Source: Streptosporangiaceae bacterium
GTDB lineage: Bacteria > Actinomycetota > Actinomycetes > Streptosporangiales > Streptosporangiaceae
Reading direction: 5' to 3'
DNA: 34,584 nt
Assembly (NCBI GenBank): GCA_030045175.1
Contig: JASIBM010000434.1
Coordinates: forward strand, 1 to 34,584
Program-made: the position numbers and the translations under genes
Notes under the pieces: model-generated
What the model was told of the DNA's origin: nothing
Database searches by the model: none
What the model saw: only the letters and a program-made list of their open reading frames with translations
Shown here: one piece after another, positions 27,295-34,584 of the stretch
Position numbering within the stretch: the stretch's first letter is position 1
Layout: every line of letters begins with the position of its first letter

Positions 27295-28487
27295 CCGCCG
27301 GGGCGAGCTCCCGGTCACCGGCCGGCCCCGAGCACGCGGACCTGGCACAGCGCCTGGCGGACGTCGCGGCGGTCATCAGGGAGGAAGCGGCCGTGATCGA
27401 CAGGGATGCCACGTTCCCGGAAAATGGCATGTCCGCGATCCGCAAGCAGGGCCTGCTCGGGCTGCTCGTGCCTGCCGAGTACGGCGGGCTCGGCGGCTGG
27501 CTGCCCGAATTCGTCGATGCCGCCGTCGTCCTGGCTGGCGAGTGCCTGTCCACGGCGCTGATCTGGGCGATGCACTGCCAGCAGGCGGCCACCATCGCCA
27601 GGCACGCCACCCCGCGGCTACGCCAGGACCTGCTGCCCCGCATCGCCGGGGGCGAGGTCTACATCGCGTCGGTCACCAGCGAGAAGGGCAAGGGCGGCCA
27701 CCTGCTGACCGCCCAGGCGCCGCTGCGGCGCGCGGGCGGCATGCTGGAGATCGACAGGGACGCTCCGATCGTCACCGGCGGTCAGCACGCCGACGGGTTC
27801 CTGATCACCATGCGCGACGACGTCTCGGCGCCAGCCAGCGCGGTCTCCCTGGTCTACGCCGACCGCGCGGAACTGACCGTGTCGGCGGCTGGATCCTGGG
27901 ATCCGCTTGGCATGCGGGGCACCCACAGCGTCGGCTTGCGGATCAACGGCCAGGTAGCCGGCCACAACCTGGTCGGCCTGCCCGGTGAGTTCCGCGAGGT
28001 CGCTGTGGCCACCTTCGCGCCAGTAGGTCACATCGGATGGGCCGCGTGCTGGCTTGGCGCCGCGCGCGCCGCCTTGCACCGCGTCATCGAGCTGCTGCGC
28101 GCCCCGGCCGGCCGGCGCCAGTTCGACCTGCGCTCGGAGCTGCTGCGGACCAGGCTTGCCCGCGCCAGGCTTGACCTCGACACGGTGGCAGCGATGATCG
28201 CGCAGTGCGTACGGGACGTGTGCGCCGCGCCGGACCTGGAGGCGATACCGGTCCAGCTGCGGCTGAACGCGCTGAAGGTGCTGGCCGCCGAGCGTTGCTT
28301 CGCCGTCGCTGACCTGCTCATCGAGGTCACCGGCCTGCGGCATGGCTACCTGCGCGACGCGCCGCTCGGCCTGGAGCGGGTGTTCCGTGACCTTCGCTCA
28401 GCCAGCCTGAATTACGCGAACGACCGGCTGTTGCTGGCAAACGGTGCGCTCGCCCTGCTCGACCGGGGAGTGACCCTTGCCTACTGA
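27291..28487 (+). CDS. Acyl-CoA dehydrogenase-fold flavoprotein (dehydrogenase or two-component monooxygenase)
   Basis: AAVIDRDATFPENGMSAIRKQGLLGLLVPAEYGGLGGWLPEFVDAAVVLAGECLSTALIWAMH..., GSWDPLGMRGTHSVGLRINGQV, LERVFRDLRSASLNYANDRLLLANGAL; ATGA overlap with the ACP. Confidence 0.85.
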   Translation: MTAGASSRSPAGPEHADLAQRLADVAAVIREEAAVIDRDATFPENGMSAIRKQGLLGLLVPAEYGGLGGWLPEFVDAAVVLAGECLSTALIWAMHCQQAATIARHATPRLRQDLLPRIAGGEVYIASVTSEKGKGGHLLTAQAPLRRAGGMLEIDRDAPIVTGGQHADGFLITMRDDVSAPASAVSLVYADRAELTVSAAGSWDPLGMRGTHSVGLRINGQVAGHNLVGLPGEFREVAVATFAPVGHIGWAACWLGAARAALHRVIELLRAPAGRRQFDLRSELLRTRLARARLDLDTVAAMIAQCVRDVCAAPDLEAIPVQLRLNALKVLAAERCFAVADLLIEVTGLRHGYLRDAPLGLERVFRDLRSASLNYANDRLLLANGALALLDRGVTLAY

Positions 28488-29901
28488 AGAGCTGCTCAGC
28501 CACATTGAACCCGCCGCAGGCGCGGCCGTCGCGGTGCCTGCCGCGTGGTACAACCTGCTCGCCGACGCCGGCTTCGAGCTGCCGCCTGACGTGGCCAGCG
28601 GGGGCGAAGGCCCGAGCCTGCGGCCTCAGGTTCCGCTTAGCATCATCCGGCAGGAGCTATCCACCCAGCGCTGGATTCCCATCCCGGAGGAAGTCAGGGC
28701 TCGCTTCGCCGCCTGGCGCCCGACTCCGTTGCGCCGGGCCGAAGCGCTCGAGCGCGCGCTGGGCACCAGGGCCCGCATCTACTACAAGTACGAGGGGGGA
28801 AACCTCACCGGCAGCCACAAGCTGAACACAGCGGTGGCCCAGGCGTACTACTACCGGGCCGCGGGAGCCAAGCGCCTGGCCGTGGCCACGGGCGCCGGGC
28901 AGTGGGGCACCGCCGTGGCGGCCGCGTGCCAGATGTTCGGCCTGGCCTGCCAGGTGTACATGGTCCGGGCGAGCCTGCTTGCCAAGCCGCACCGCAAGAC
29001 CATGATGGAACTGCTCGGGGCGACCGTCACGGCGAGCCCGAGCGATGACACCGAGGTCGGGCGCAGGTTCCTGGCCGACGGCGCCGATGGCGGCACGTTG
29101 TCGATCGCCCTGGCCGAGGCCCTGGAGGAGACGCGTGATCCGGGCACCCGGTTTTGCGCGGGCAGCGGGGAAACGTACGCGCTGCTGCACCAGACGGTCA
29201 TCGGCCTGGAAGCGGCGGCCCAGCTGGCGGCCATCGACGAGGGCGTGCGGCCGGATGTCGTGATCGCCGCGCTCGGGGCGGGAAGCAACTTCGGCGGCAT
29301 CGCATTCCCGTTCCTGCGCGCCAGGCTCGCCGCGCGGGAGGTTCCTGGGGCCAGGCAAGCACCGGGGCAGCCGCTGCGGTGCCTGGCCGCTGAGCCTGCG
29401 GCGTGCCCGAAGCTGACCAGGGGCCGCTACGTCTACGACCACACCGACAGCTCGGAGCGGACGCCCTTGCAGAAGATGTACACGCTTGGCTATCGCTTCA
29501 CGCCCACCCCGATGCATGCCGGCGGGCTTCGCTATCACGGCACCGCCAAGATCGTCAGCGCGCTGTACGCGCGCGGCCTCATCGAGGCCGCCGCCTACCA
29601 GCAGCGCGAGGTGTTCGAGTCGGCGGTCCTCTTCGCCAAGTGCGAGGGCATCTTGCCCGCCCCGGAGAGCGCGCACGCGGTCCACGGGGCTATCGCGGAA
29701 GCCGCGCGGGCGGACGCTGACGGCACCGCCCCGCGCATCCTGTTCTCGCTGAGCGGGCATGGCATGTTCGACCTGGAGGCCTACCGCTCTTATCTGTGCG
29801 GTGACATGCCGGACGTGATCATTCCAGCCGCTGAGATCGAGGAATCCCTGGCCAGGCTCCCCGCGCAGCCGGAGCCTGCCGCAGCCGAGAGAACCGGGTG
29901 A
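28477..29901 (+). CDS. TrpB-like (TrpB2-type) PLP-dependent beta-replacement/beta-elimination enzyme
   Basis: RPTPLRRAEALERALGTRARIYYKYEGGNLTGSHKLNTAVAQAYYYRAAGAKRLAVATGAGQWGTAVAAACQMFGL (PLP Lys in SHKLN), ALGAGSNFGGIAFPFL. TTG start at 28477. No trpA seen. Confidence 0.88.
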   Translation: MPTEELLSHIEPAAGAAVAVPAAWYNLLADAGFELPPDVASGGEGPSLRPQVPLSIIRQELSTQRWIPIPEEVRARFAAWRPTPLRRAEALERALGTRARIYYKYEGGNLTGSHKLNTAVAQAYYYRAAGAKRLAVATGAGQWGTAVAAACQMFGLACQVYMVRASLLAKPHRKTMMELLGATVTASPSDDTEVGRRFLADGADGGTLSIALAEALEETRDPGTRFCAGSGETYALLHQTVIGLEAAAQLAAIDEGVRPDVVIAALGAGSNFGGIAFPFLRARLAAREVPGARQAPGQPLRCLAAEPAACPKLTRGRYVYDHTDSSERTPLQKMYTLGYRFTPTPMHAGGLRYHGTAKIVSALYARGLIEAAAYQQREVFESAVLFAKCEGILPAPESAHAVHGAIAEAARADADGTAPRILFSLSGHGMFDLEAYRSYLCGDMPDVIIPAAEIEESLARLPAQPEPAAAERTG

Positions 29902-30497
29902 ATCAGGTGAATTACCCAGCAACGGCGCTGGGCTGGGCCAGCGCTGGCGAGCCGGAAGGACCGACCGCGTTGCGCCTGGACGCTCGCGCGCAAGACGGGA
30001 CGGAGCCGGCCAGCGCCGAGGAGTTCCGTGAGCTGATGAGGCACTGGCCGACCGGCGTGTGCGTGATCACCACGCAGGACGCGGATGGCCCGGCTGGCTG
30101 CACGGTCAGCTCCCTCATGAGCGTGTCCCTGAGCCCTCCGCTGCTCGTGATCGCCCTGGCGACCGGCAGCGTGACGCTGGCCGCGATCAGCCGGGCCGGC
30201 GCGTTCGGCGTCAACGTGCTTGGCGAGGAGCAGGGCGACCTGGGGCAGCGGTTCGCCAGCGGCGAGCACCGCGACCGGTTCAACGGGGTGAAGTGCCGGT
30301 ATCAGGGCCGGCTTCCGTTGCTGCCAGAGGTGGTCGCGTGCGTCGTGTGCACCGTCTGGGACACCGCGCCGTGCGCGGACCACGTGCTGGTCATCGGCAA
30401 GCCGGTATGGCACGCGGCGCGACATGACCTGTCCCCGCTGCTCCGCTTCCGCAGCGGCTACCGGCACCTCGCCGAGCGACCTACTGAGTGCGCTTGA
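29898..30497 (+). CDS. Flavin reductase family protein (HpaC/HsaB-like)
   Basis: EEFRELMRHWPTGVCVITTQDADGPAGCTVSSLMSVSLSPPLLVIALATGSVTLAAISRAGAFGVNVLGEEQGDLGQRFAS...DHVLVIGKP; GTGA overlap with the TrpB-like gene. Confidence 0.92.
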   Translation: MNQVNYPATALGWASAGEPEGPTALRLDARAQDGTEPASAEEFRELMRHWPTGVCVITTQDADGPAGCTVSSLMSVSLSPPLLVIALATGSVTLAAISRAGAFGVNVLGEEQGDLGQRFASGEHRDRFNGVKCRYQGRLPLLPEVVACVVCTVWDTAPCADHVLVIGKPVWHAARHDLSPLLRFRSGYRHLAERPTECA

Positions 30498-31626
30498 CGC
30501 TGATGTCGTGATCGGCCAGGAACGCCAGCCACCGGTCTACCCCGGGGGCGTCCGCCGCCGCCATGTGCAGGCCCGCGGTCATCTTGCCGGCCAGGATCTC
30601 AGTCACTCCGAAAGCGAGCGGCAAGGACACGCACCGGGCCATCGCGGATTCCGCCTGGTCTCCGGTGGTGTCCAGCAGGTACTGCCCTGACCAGGCTCGC
30701 TGCCCGCTTCGGTGGACGTCGAGGGATACGGCAAGTACCACCCGGTCGGGGCTGTCCGGGTCCGGCGGGTAGCGGACGGCTAGCTCGTCCGCCAGCTCGG
30801 CGATCCTGGCGGTGTTCCCGGTACTGAGTTCGGCGAAGATGGGCGCCCATGCGTCGAGCCAGCCGGAAAGTCGCAGCGTGCCGCGGATGAATGTGCGTAG
30901 CTGCCACGACGGGGGGAGGCCGTACTGCGCGGCGAACGGGACGCTGTCGCGGTTCGGGTAAGCCTCGAACGCCTCGCCGGACAGGTGCAGCTCGCGAGTC
31001 GCCTCCCAGGGGCGTTCGGTGCTCTGCTGGACTCCGCCGGCTATGTAGCGGGCGGGCTCGCACAAGGCAGCGAGCACGGCTCTCGGCGCCCAGGTGAACT
31101 GGTAACGAAACTCGCCGGCCACGACGGGCAGTCCGCCGCAGTAAGAGCTGAAGTCCACGACGGCAGCCTCGTCGCCAGTCGCCGAGATGGCGCTTGACAC
31201 CAGCTTGTGCGCGAGCAAGTGATCGATGCCGGGGTCGAGCCCTGCCTCGGTCAGCACCACCGCGCCCGCCCGCTCCGCGGCCTGCGCCACCGCGGCCAGA
31301 TCTGGCGACGTATAGCTGGAGCAGGCGAAATGCGCGCGCTGGGCGACGCAAAGCCGCAGCAACCCGGCGTGCTCGGTGGCGGGGAGCATGGAGACGACGA
31401 CGTCGCCGGGGCCGGCCTGCGCCCGCAGCGCCCCGATGCTGAACTCGGCGGGCGTCGCACGACCATCGAGGCCAAGCAGGCGCAGGCGCGTGAGCGCCTT
31501 GTCCCTGGTGCGAGCCCACATTACGACGCGGTCCGCATGGTCACACACAAACCGGACGCCACTGCCCGTGGACAGGCCGCTGCCGACCCAGTGCACGGTT
31601 CCGCTCGCGGTGCGGGCCTTAGTCAT
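30481..31626 (-). CDS. Saccharopine dehydrogenase-like oxidoreductase (Lys9/saccharopine reductase type)
   Basis: GTVHWVGSGLSTGSGVRFVCDHADRVVMWARTRDKALTRLRLLGLDG, VVSMLPATEHAGLLRLCVAQRAHFACSSYTSPDLAAVAQAAERAGAVVLTEAGLDPGIDHLLAHKLV, DFSSYCGGLPVVAGEFRYQFTWAPRAVLAALCEPARYI. Confidence 0.88.
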   Translation of the reverse strand: MTKARTASGTVHWVGSGLSTGSGVRFVCDHADRVVMWARTRDKALTRLRLLGLDGRATPAEFSIGALRAQAGPGDVVVSMLPATEHAGLLRLCVAQRAHFACSSYTSPDLAAVAQAAERAGAVVLTEAGLDPGIDHLLAHKLVSSAISATGDEAAVVDFSSYCGGLPVVAGEFRYQFTWAPRAVLAALCEPARYIAGGVQQSTERPWEATRELHLSGEAFEAYPNRDSVPFAAQYGLPPSWQLRTFIRGTLRLSGWLDAWAPIFAELSTGNTARIAELADELAVRYPPDPDSPDRVVLAVSLDVHRSGQRAWSGQYLLDTTGDQAESAMARCVSLPLAFGVTEILAGKMTAGLHMAAADAPGVDRWLAFLADHDISVKRTQ

Positions 31627-31635
31627 GGGGGGCTC

Positions 31636-32697
31636 CTATCTGATGCCCGTGCGCTGGCAGGCGTTGTCGAACGCTTGCGCGCAGCGCTGCCAGGACGGTG
31701 GCTGATGAGCCAGGCGGAGCAGCCAGGGCAGCAGCTGCGCGGAGAAATCAGTGCTCGCCTCGACCGGAAGGAGGGCGGGCAAGTTGTCGATGGCGATGAT
31801 CTCCAGGGCGGGCGGGCCCTCGGCCAGGCGGCGAACCGGGCGCTGCCACGTCGTGACGCTGTCGTAGATCGGCAGCATGTTGAACGGCGATGCCACGTCG
31901 CAGGTCACGTCGGAGATGACCGCCAGCCGGCGCGCCGGGTCGGCAACATCGCTGACGGTCAGGAAGGGCGTGGCCGGGCGGGTGGTCAGCACCGCGTTCA
32001 CCAAGATGTCGTGTCCGAGCAGGGCGCGAAGATCGCGCACCCGAGTTTCCGCGATGTCCCATCGCGTTGGCGTGGCGCCAGCCGTCGCGAGCGCCGCGCA
32101 CGCGCCACGCCCTGACCGGCCCAGGGCGCCGAGGACGAGCGGCCGGGTGACCTCGCGGCCTGCGGACCTGCGCAGCGCCTCGTCCAGGTCCGACCTGGAG
32201 CAGGGCTGGAGCGGCGCGGATAGCAGGCCCGCCCGGTGCAGCACGGCCAGGGCAGCGCCTGCGTAACCGGCCCAGTAGCCGAAGGCGGCAAGCCTGCGGC
32301 CGTCGTCGTCGGTCAGGTACTCCATGTCAAGCAAGGCCCCCCGGCCAGCGGCGAAACGGCTCAGCAGCAGGCGGCCGTCCTGCTGGCCCTTGTAGGCGTG
32401 GCCAAAGAAGACATGGCGATGGCGCAGCGCGAACGGCTTGGCCGGGAGTTCCTTCAGCCCCAGCACATAGAAGTCGTCATCGGCGTCGGCCCACGAGCCC
32501 GCCCGGGCGATCGCGGCGCCGGCCGCGGCGTAGCCGGCGATGGGGAAGGCCCGGTGCGCGGACTCCTCCACGGTCAGCGCTATCCCCGCGCCGATGAGCA
32601 CGCTCGCGTCCGCAGGCACGATGGGAACCCGGGTTTCAGCGCGCCGCGTTTCACTGCGAATCCATAGCCGCAGGCCACTGGTCGCCGGCGCGGTCAC
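31636..32697 (-). CDS. Lys1-type saccharopine dehydrogenase-like protein (alanine dehydrogenase/PNT fold)
   Basis: LRLWIRSETRRAETRVPIVPADASVLIGAGIALTVEESAHRAFP, YVLGLKELPAKPFALRHRHVFFGHAYKGQQDGRLLLSRFAAGRGALLDMEYLTDDDGRRLAAFGYWAGYAG, VISDVTCDVASPFNMLPIYDSVTTWQ. Confidence 0.85.
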   Translation of the reverse strand: MTAPATSGLRLWIRSETRRAETRVPIVPADASVLIGAGIALTVEESAHRAFPIAGYAAAGAAIARAGSWADADDDFYVLGLKELPAKPFALRHRHVFFGHAYKGQQDGRLLLSRFAAGRGALLDMEYLTDDDGRRLAAFGYWAGYAGAALAVLHRAGLLSAPLQPCSRSDLDEALRRSAGREVTRPLVLGALGRSGRGACAALATAGATPTRWDIAETRVRDLRALLGHDILVNAVLTTRPATPFLTVSDVADPARRLAVISDVTCDVASPFNMLPIYDSVTTWQRPVRRLAEGPPALEIIAIDNLPALLPVEASTDFSAQLLPWLLRLAHQPPSWQRCAQAFDNACQRTGIR

Positions 32698-33623
32698 AGC
32701 CAGCCTCGCTTGGCGACGAGCACGCCGGCCTGGAATCTGCTGTCCGCCTCTATGTGCCGCAGCAGCACGGCGACGCGGCGCCGGACCGTCCGCACCGAGA
32801 TGCCGAGCTTGTGGGCCACCGTCTCGTCGGTCAGCCCGTCACCGAGTAGCTGGAGCAGGACGCGCTCCTCGCAGCCCATCTCGGTGACGGGATCTGCCGC
32901 GGCTGGGTCGGCGAGATACGGGGCGACATCCTTGGCCTCGGCCCACCAGGCATCGAACAGCAAGTACAGGACGCTGACGAGAATCGACTCGCCGACGAGG
33001 ACCGCATGCCGCGGTCCACCGTCGGCCGACCGGGTCAGCACGGCGGAGCGACCGTCGCACAGGAACATCTGGACTGTCGGCGCGGGGGTCGTGCGTACCT
33101 TGGCGCCCGCCTCAAGCTGCCTGGCCACCTTCTGGCGCAGGACGGGCTGGATCAGCAGCGCGGGCGGGTAGATGACGCGTAAATCGATATCGCGCTCCAG
33201 CGCCCTGAGCTTTGCGGACATAGTAAATTCTGTGCTGTTACGGGCAGTATGGTCGGTTTCCAGGTGGATCAGTGCCACATTGGATTTCGCGTTACTGATC
33301 TGCTCGAGCACGACGAGCGGGACAGCGTGCGGCTGCAGTATCGGCCGGACGGGCGCCATGGCGGGCGGACTGGCCGCGAGCTCGCTCACCAGGCGGGCTG
33401 TCTCGTCCCACAGGGCCTTGAGCTGGCGGGTCCTGCGGGCATGCTCGAAGTCGAGCTCGCTGCGCAGCTGCTCGAACAGGGTGGCCGGGTCCGCCTGCGT
33501 CATCCGGCCGCAGGCCGGCCGATGTGCGTTATCGCCCGCCAGCGAGGCGGCGCTGTACGAAGGCAGCGGCGACTTGCCCACCGTATCGTCGTGGAGGTGC
33601 TTGCCCATCCCGTCACGCATCAA
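32694..33623 (-). CDS. LuxR-family transcriptional regulator (C-terminal HTH)
   Basis: C-terminus EERVLLQLLGDGLTDETVAHKLGISVRTVRRRVAVLLRHIEADSRFQAGVLVAKRGWL; N-terminal TrmB/PLD-like sensor region (ALERDIDLRVIYPPALL). Stop overlaps the start of the Lys1-like gene. Confidence 0.85.
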   Translation of the reverse strand: MMRDGMGKHLHDDTVGKSPLPSYSAASLAGDNAHRPACGRMTQADPATLFEQLRSELDFEHARRTRQLKALWDETARLVSELAASPPAMAPVRPILQPHAVPLVVLEQISNAKSNVALIHLETDHTARNSTEFTMSAKLRALERDIDLRVIYPPALLIQPVLRQKVARQLEAGAKVRTTPAPTVQMFLCDGRSAVLTRSADGGPRHAVLVGESILVSVLYLLFDAWWAEAKDVAPYLADPAAADPVTEMGCEERVLLQLLGDGLTDETVAHKLGISVRTVRRRVAVLLRHIEADSRFQAGVLVAKRGWL

Positions 33624-33667
33624 TTCGGTCGGTTGCTGGCAGATCCCTTTCCCTGAAGGCTAACCCA

Positions 33668-33690
33668 GCTTCCGCGACGGCTGCGGAAGC
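33668..33690. repeat. Inverted repeat GCTTCCGC-7nt-GCGGAAGC upstream of the LuxR-type gene
   Basis: 33668-33675 and 33683-33690 are perfect reverse complements; followed by GCTTTTG on the + strand. Confidence 0.7.
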
Positions 33691-33761
33691 GCTTTTGCCG
33701 GCGGAAGTCGCTGCGGCCAGGCAGGCAGGCGGGATGATTCAGGGGCGCTGGTGAACCGAGT

Positions 33762-34337
33762 TCAGGACGGCGAAGTTCCTGCTGATCTCATATCCTGATA
33801 AGCCACTATAGAAGTCGACGATATCAGCCATACGCGGCCAACCTTGCGGCTGACGAACTCTCCGGAGCGCAGCAGCTGCCGGATCCTCGAGGTGGTTACG
33901 CCGAGCAGATATGCCGCCGTCCCGGTATCAACCTCCGGGGATGACAACGGGTCTACGGGAGCCCGGTCCGGTGGGTGGTCCGCTCTCGGCCGCCGGCCCG
34001 CGTCGGCCATTGACCGTCGTTGCTTCTCCCACTCCAGCCACTGACTCGCGGCTTCCCTGACAGCCGCGCAGGTCCACTGGAGCTCGTCCAGCCAGGCTGA
34101 ATCGAGCCGGCCGCGCTCGGCCAGCCGCCTCAGCGCCGCTAACTGCCCGGACCCGTGCTCTTCGATGAGGCGCCCGAGCGCCCACGCGGAGAATCCCTGC
34201 ACGGGGGCGACGAGGCAAGGCGCGTCGCCTTGCGCCTTCGCCCGTAACGCCAGCGGCGCGGCCAAGGGCCGGAAACCGGCCGAACGGCTGCGCGACTCCG
34301 GCTCGGCTGCGGCATCCACGATCATGGTCCTCCGCAT
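33762..34337 (-). CDS. Helix-turn-helix (excisionase/MerR-like) DNA-binding domain protein
   Basis: C-terminal DTGTAAYLLGVTTSRIRQLLRSGEFVSRKVGRVWLISSTSIVAYQDMR is an excisionase-family HTH. Confidence 0.75.
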   Translation of the reverse strand: MRRTMIVDAAAEPESRSRSAGFRPLAAPLALRAKAQGDAPCLVAPVQGFSAWALGRLIEEHGSGQLAALRRLAERGRLDSAWLDELQWTCAAVREAASQWLEWEKQRRSMADAGRRPRADHPPDRAPVDPLSSPEVDTGTAAYLLGVTTSRIRQLLRSGEFVSRKVGRVWLISSTSIVAYQDMRSAGTSPS

Positions 34338-34584
34338 TACCTCCGGCTACCCGCCGCGCCGCCATCCATTCGGCGGCCGCCGATAGGAATCTTAGCCACG
34401 GCTCCGGCTCAGGTGATCTCAGTACAAGATCTCATTATCCGGCAATCCAGCCAGACATGGACACTCGGACACTCACGTCACTGAGCCGAGGCAGAATTCA
34501 GCAAATTTCAGGCGGGAAATAATATAACACGAGACTCTTTCGGATTCAGCGGTCGCGGACAGGAAGAAAGCTCGCGCTCGGCGG

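Noticed and set aside
33762-34337. Excisionase of an integrated mobile element
   Set aside because: Only an HTH domain of that superfamily is present; no integrase, att-like repeats or tRNA gene seen, so it is more likely a regulatory DNA-binding protein.
34496-34530. AT-rich stretch (AATTCAGCAAATTTCAGGCGGGAAATAATATAAC) as a special element
   Set aside because: Probably an ordinary promoter region for a gene beyond the window edge; no specific motif could be supported.

Overview
High-GC actinobacterial chromosomal window with two notable parts. (A) About 4.7-13.4 kb is a formate metabolism locus: fdhD, a formate dehydrogenase alpha subunit whose reading frame continues through an in-frame UGA (6253-6255) followed by a bacterial SECIS-like hairpin with a GGUCU loop, an FeS beta subunit, an NrfD-type membrane subunit, and selD. 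(B) About 17.2-33.6 kb is a compact carrier-protein-based biosynthetic cluster with no visible PKS or NRPS megasynthase. It encodes three stand-alone acyl carrier proteins, two AMP-forming adenylating enzymes, a LysA/BtrK-type PLP decarboxylase, two BtrH-like cysteine acyltransferase candidates, a class III aminotransferase, a ProA-like dehydrogenase, an acyl-CoA-dehydrogenase-fold flavoenzyme next to a flavin reductase, a TrpB-like PLP enzyme, two saccharopine dehydrogenase-like proteins (Lys1-like and Lys9-like) and a LuxR-type regulator. The genes are arranged as tightly overlapping operons around a divergent promoter region that contains a perfect 10+4+10 palindrome. The nearest known logic is butirosin AHBA side-chain assembly and beta-amino-acid starter pathways such as vicenistatin, but this enzyme combination appears distinct and is the best candidate for an undescribed system. 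Flanking genes include TauE/SafE, a sulfotransferase, GH15, GT87, acyl-CoA synthetase, a CGNR regulator, AzlCD and an excisionase-like HTH protein. All calls come from reading the supplied sequence and translations; no database search was run.
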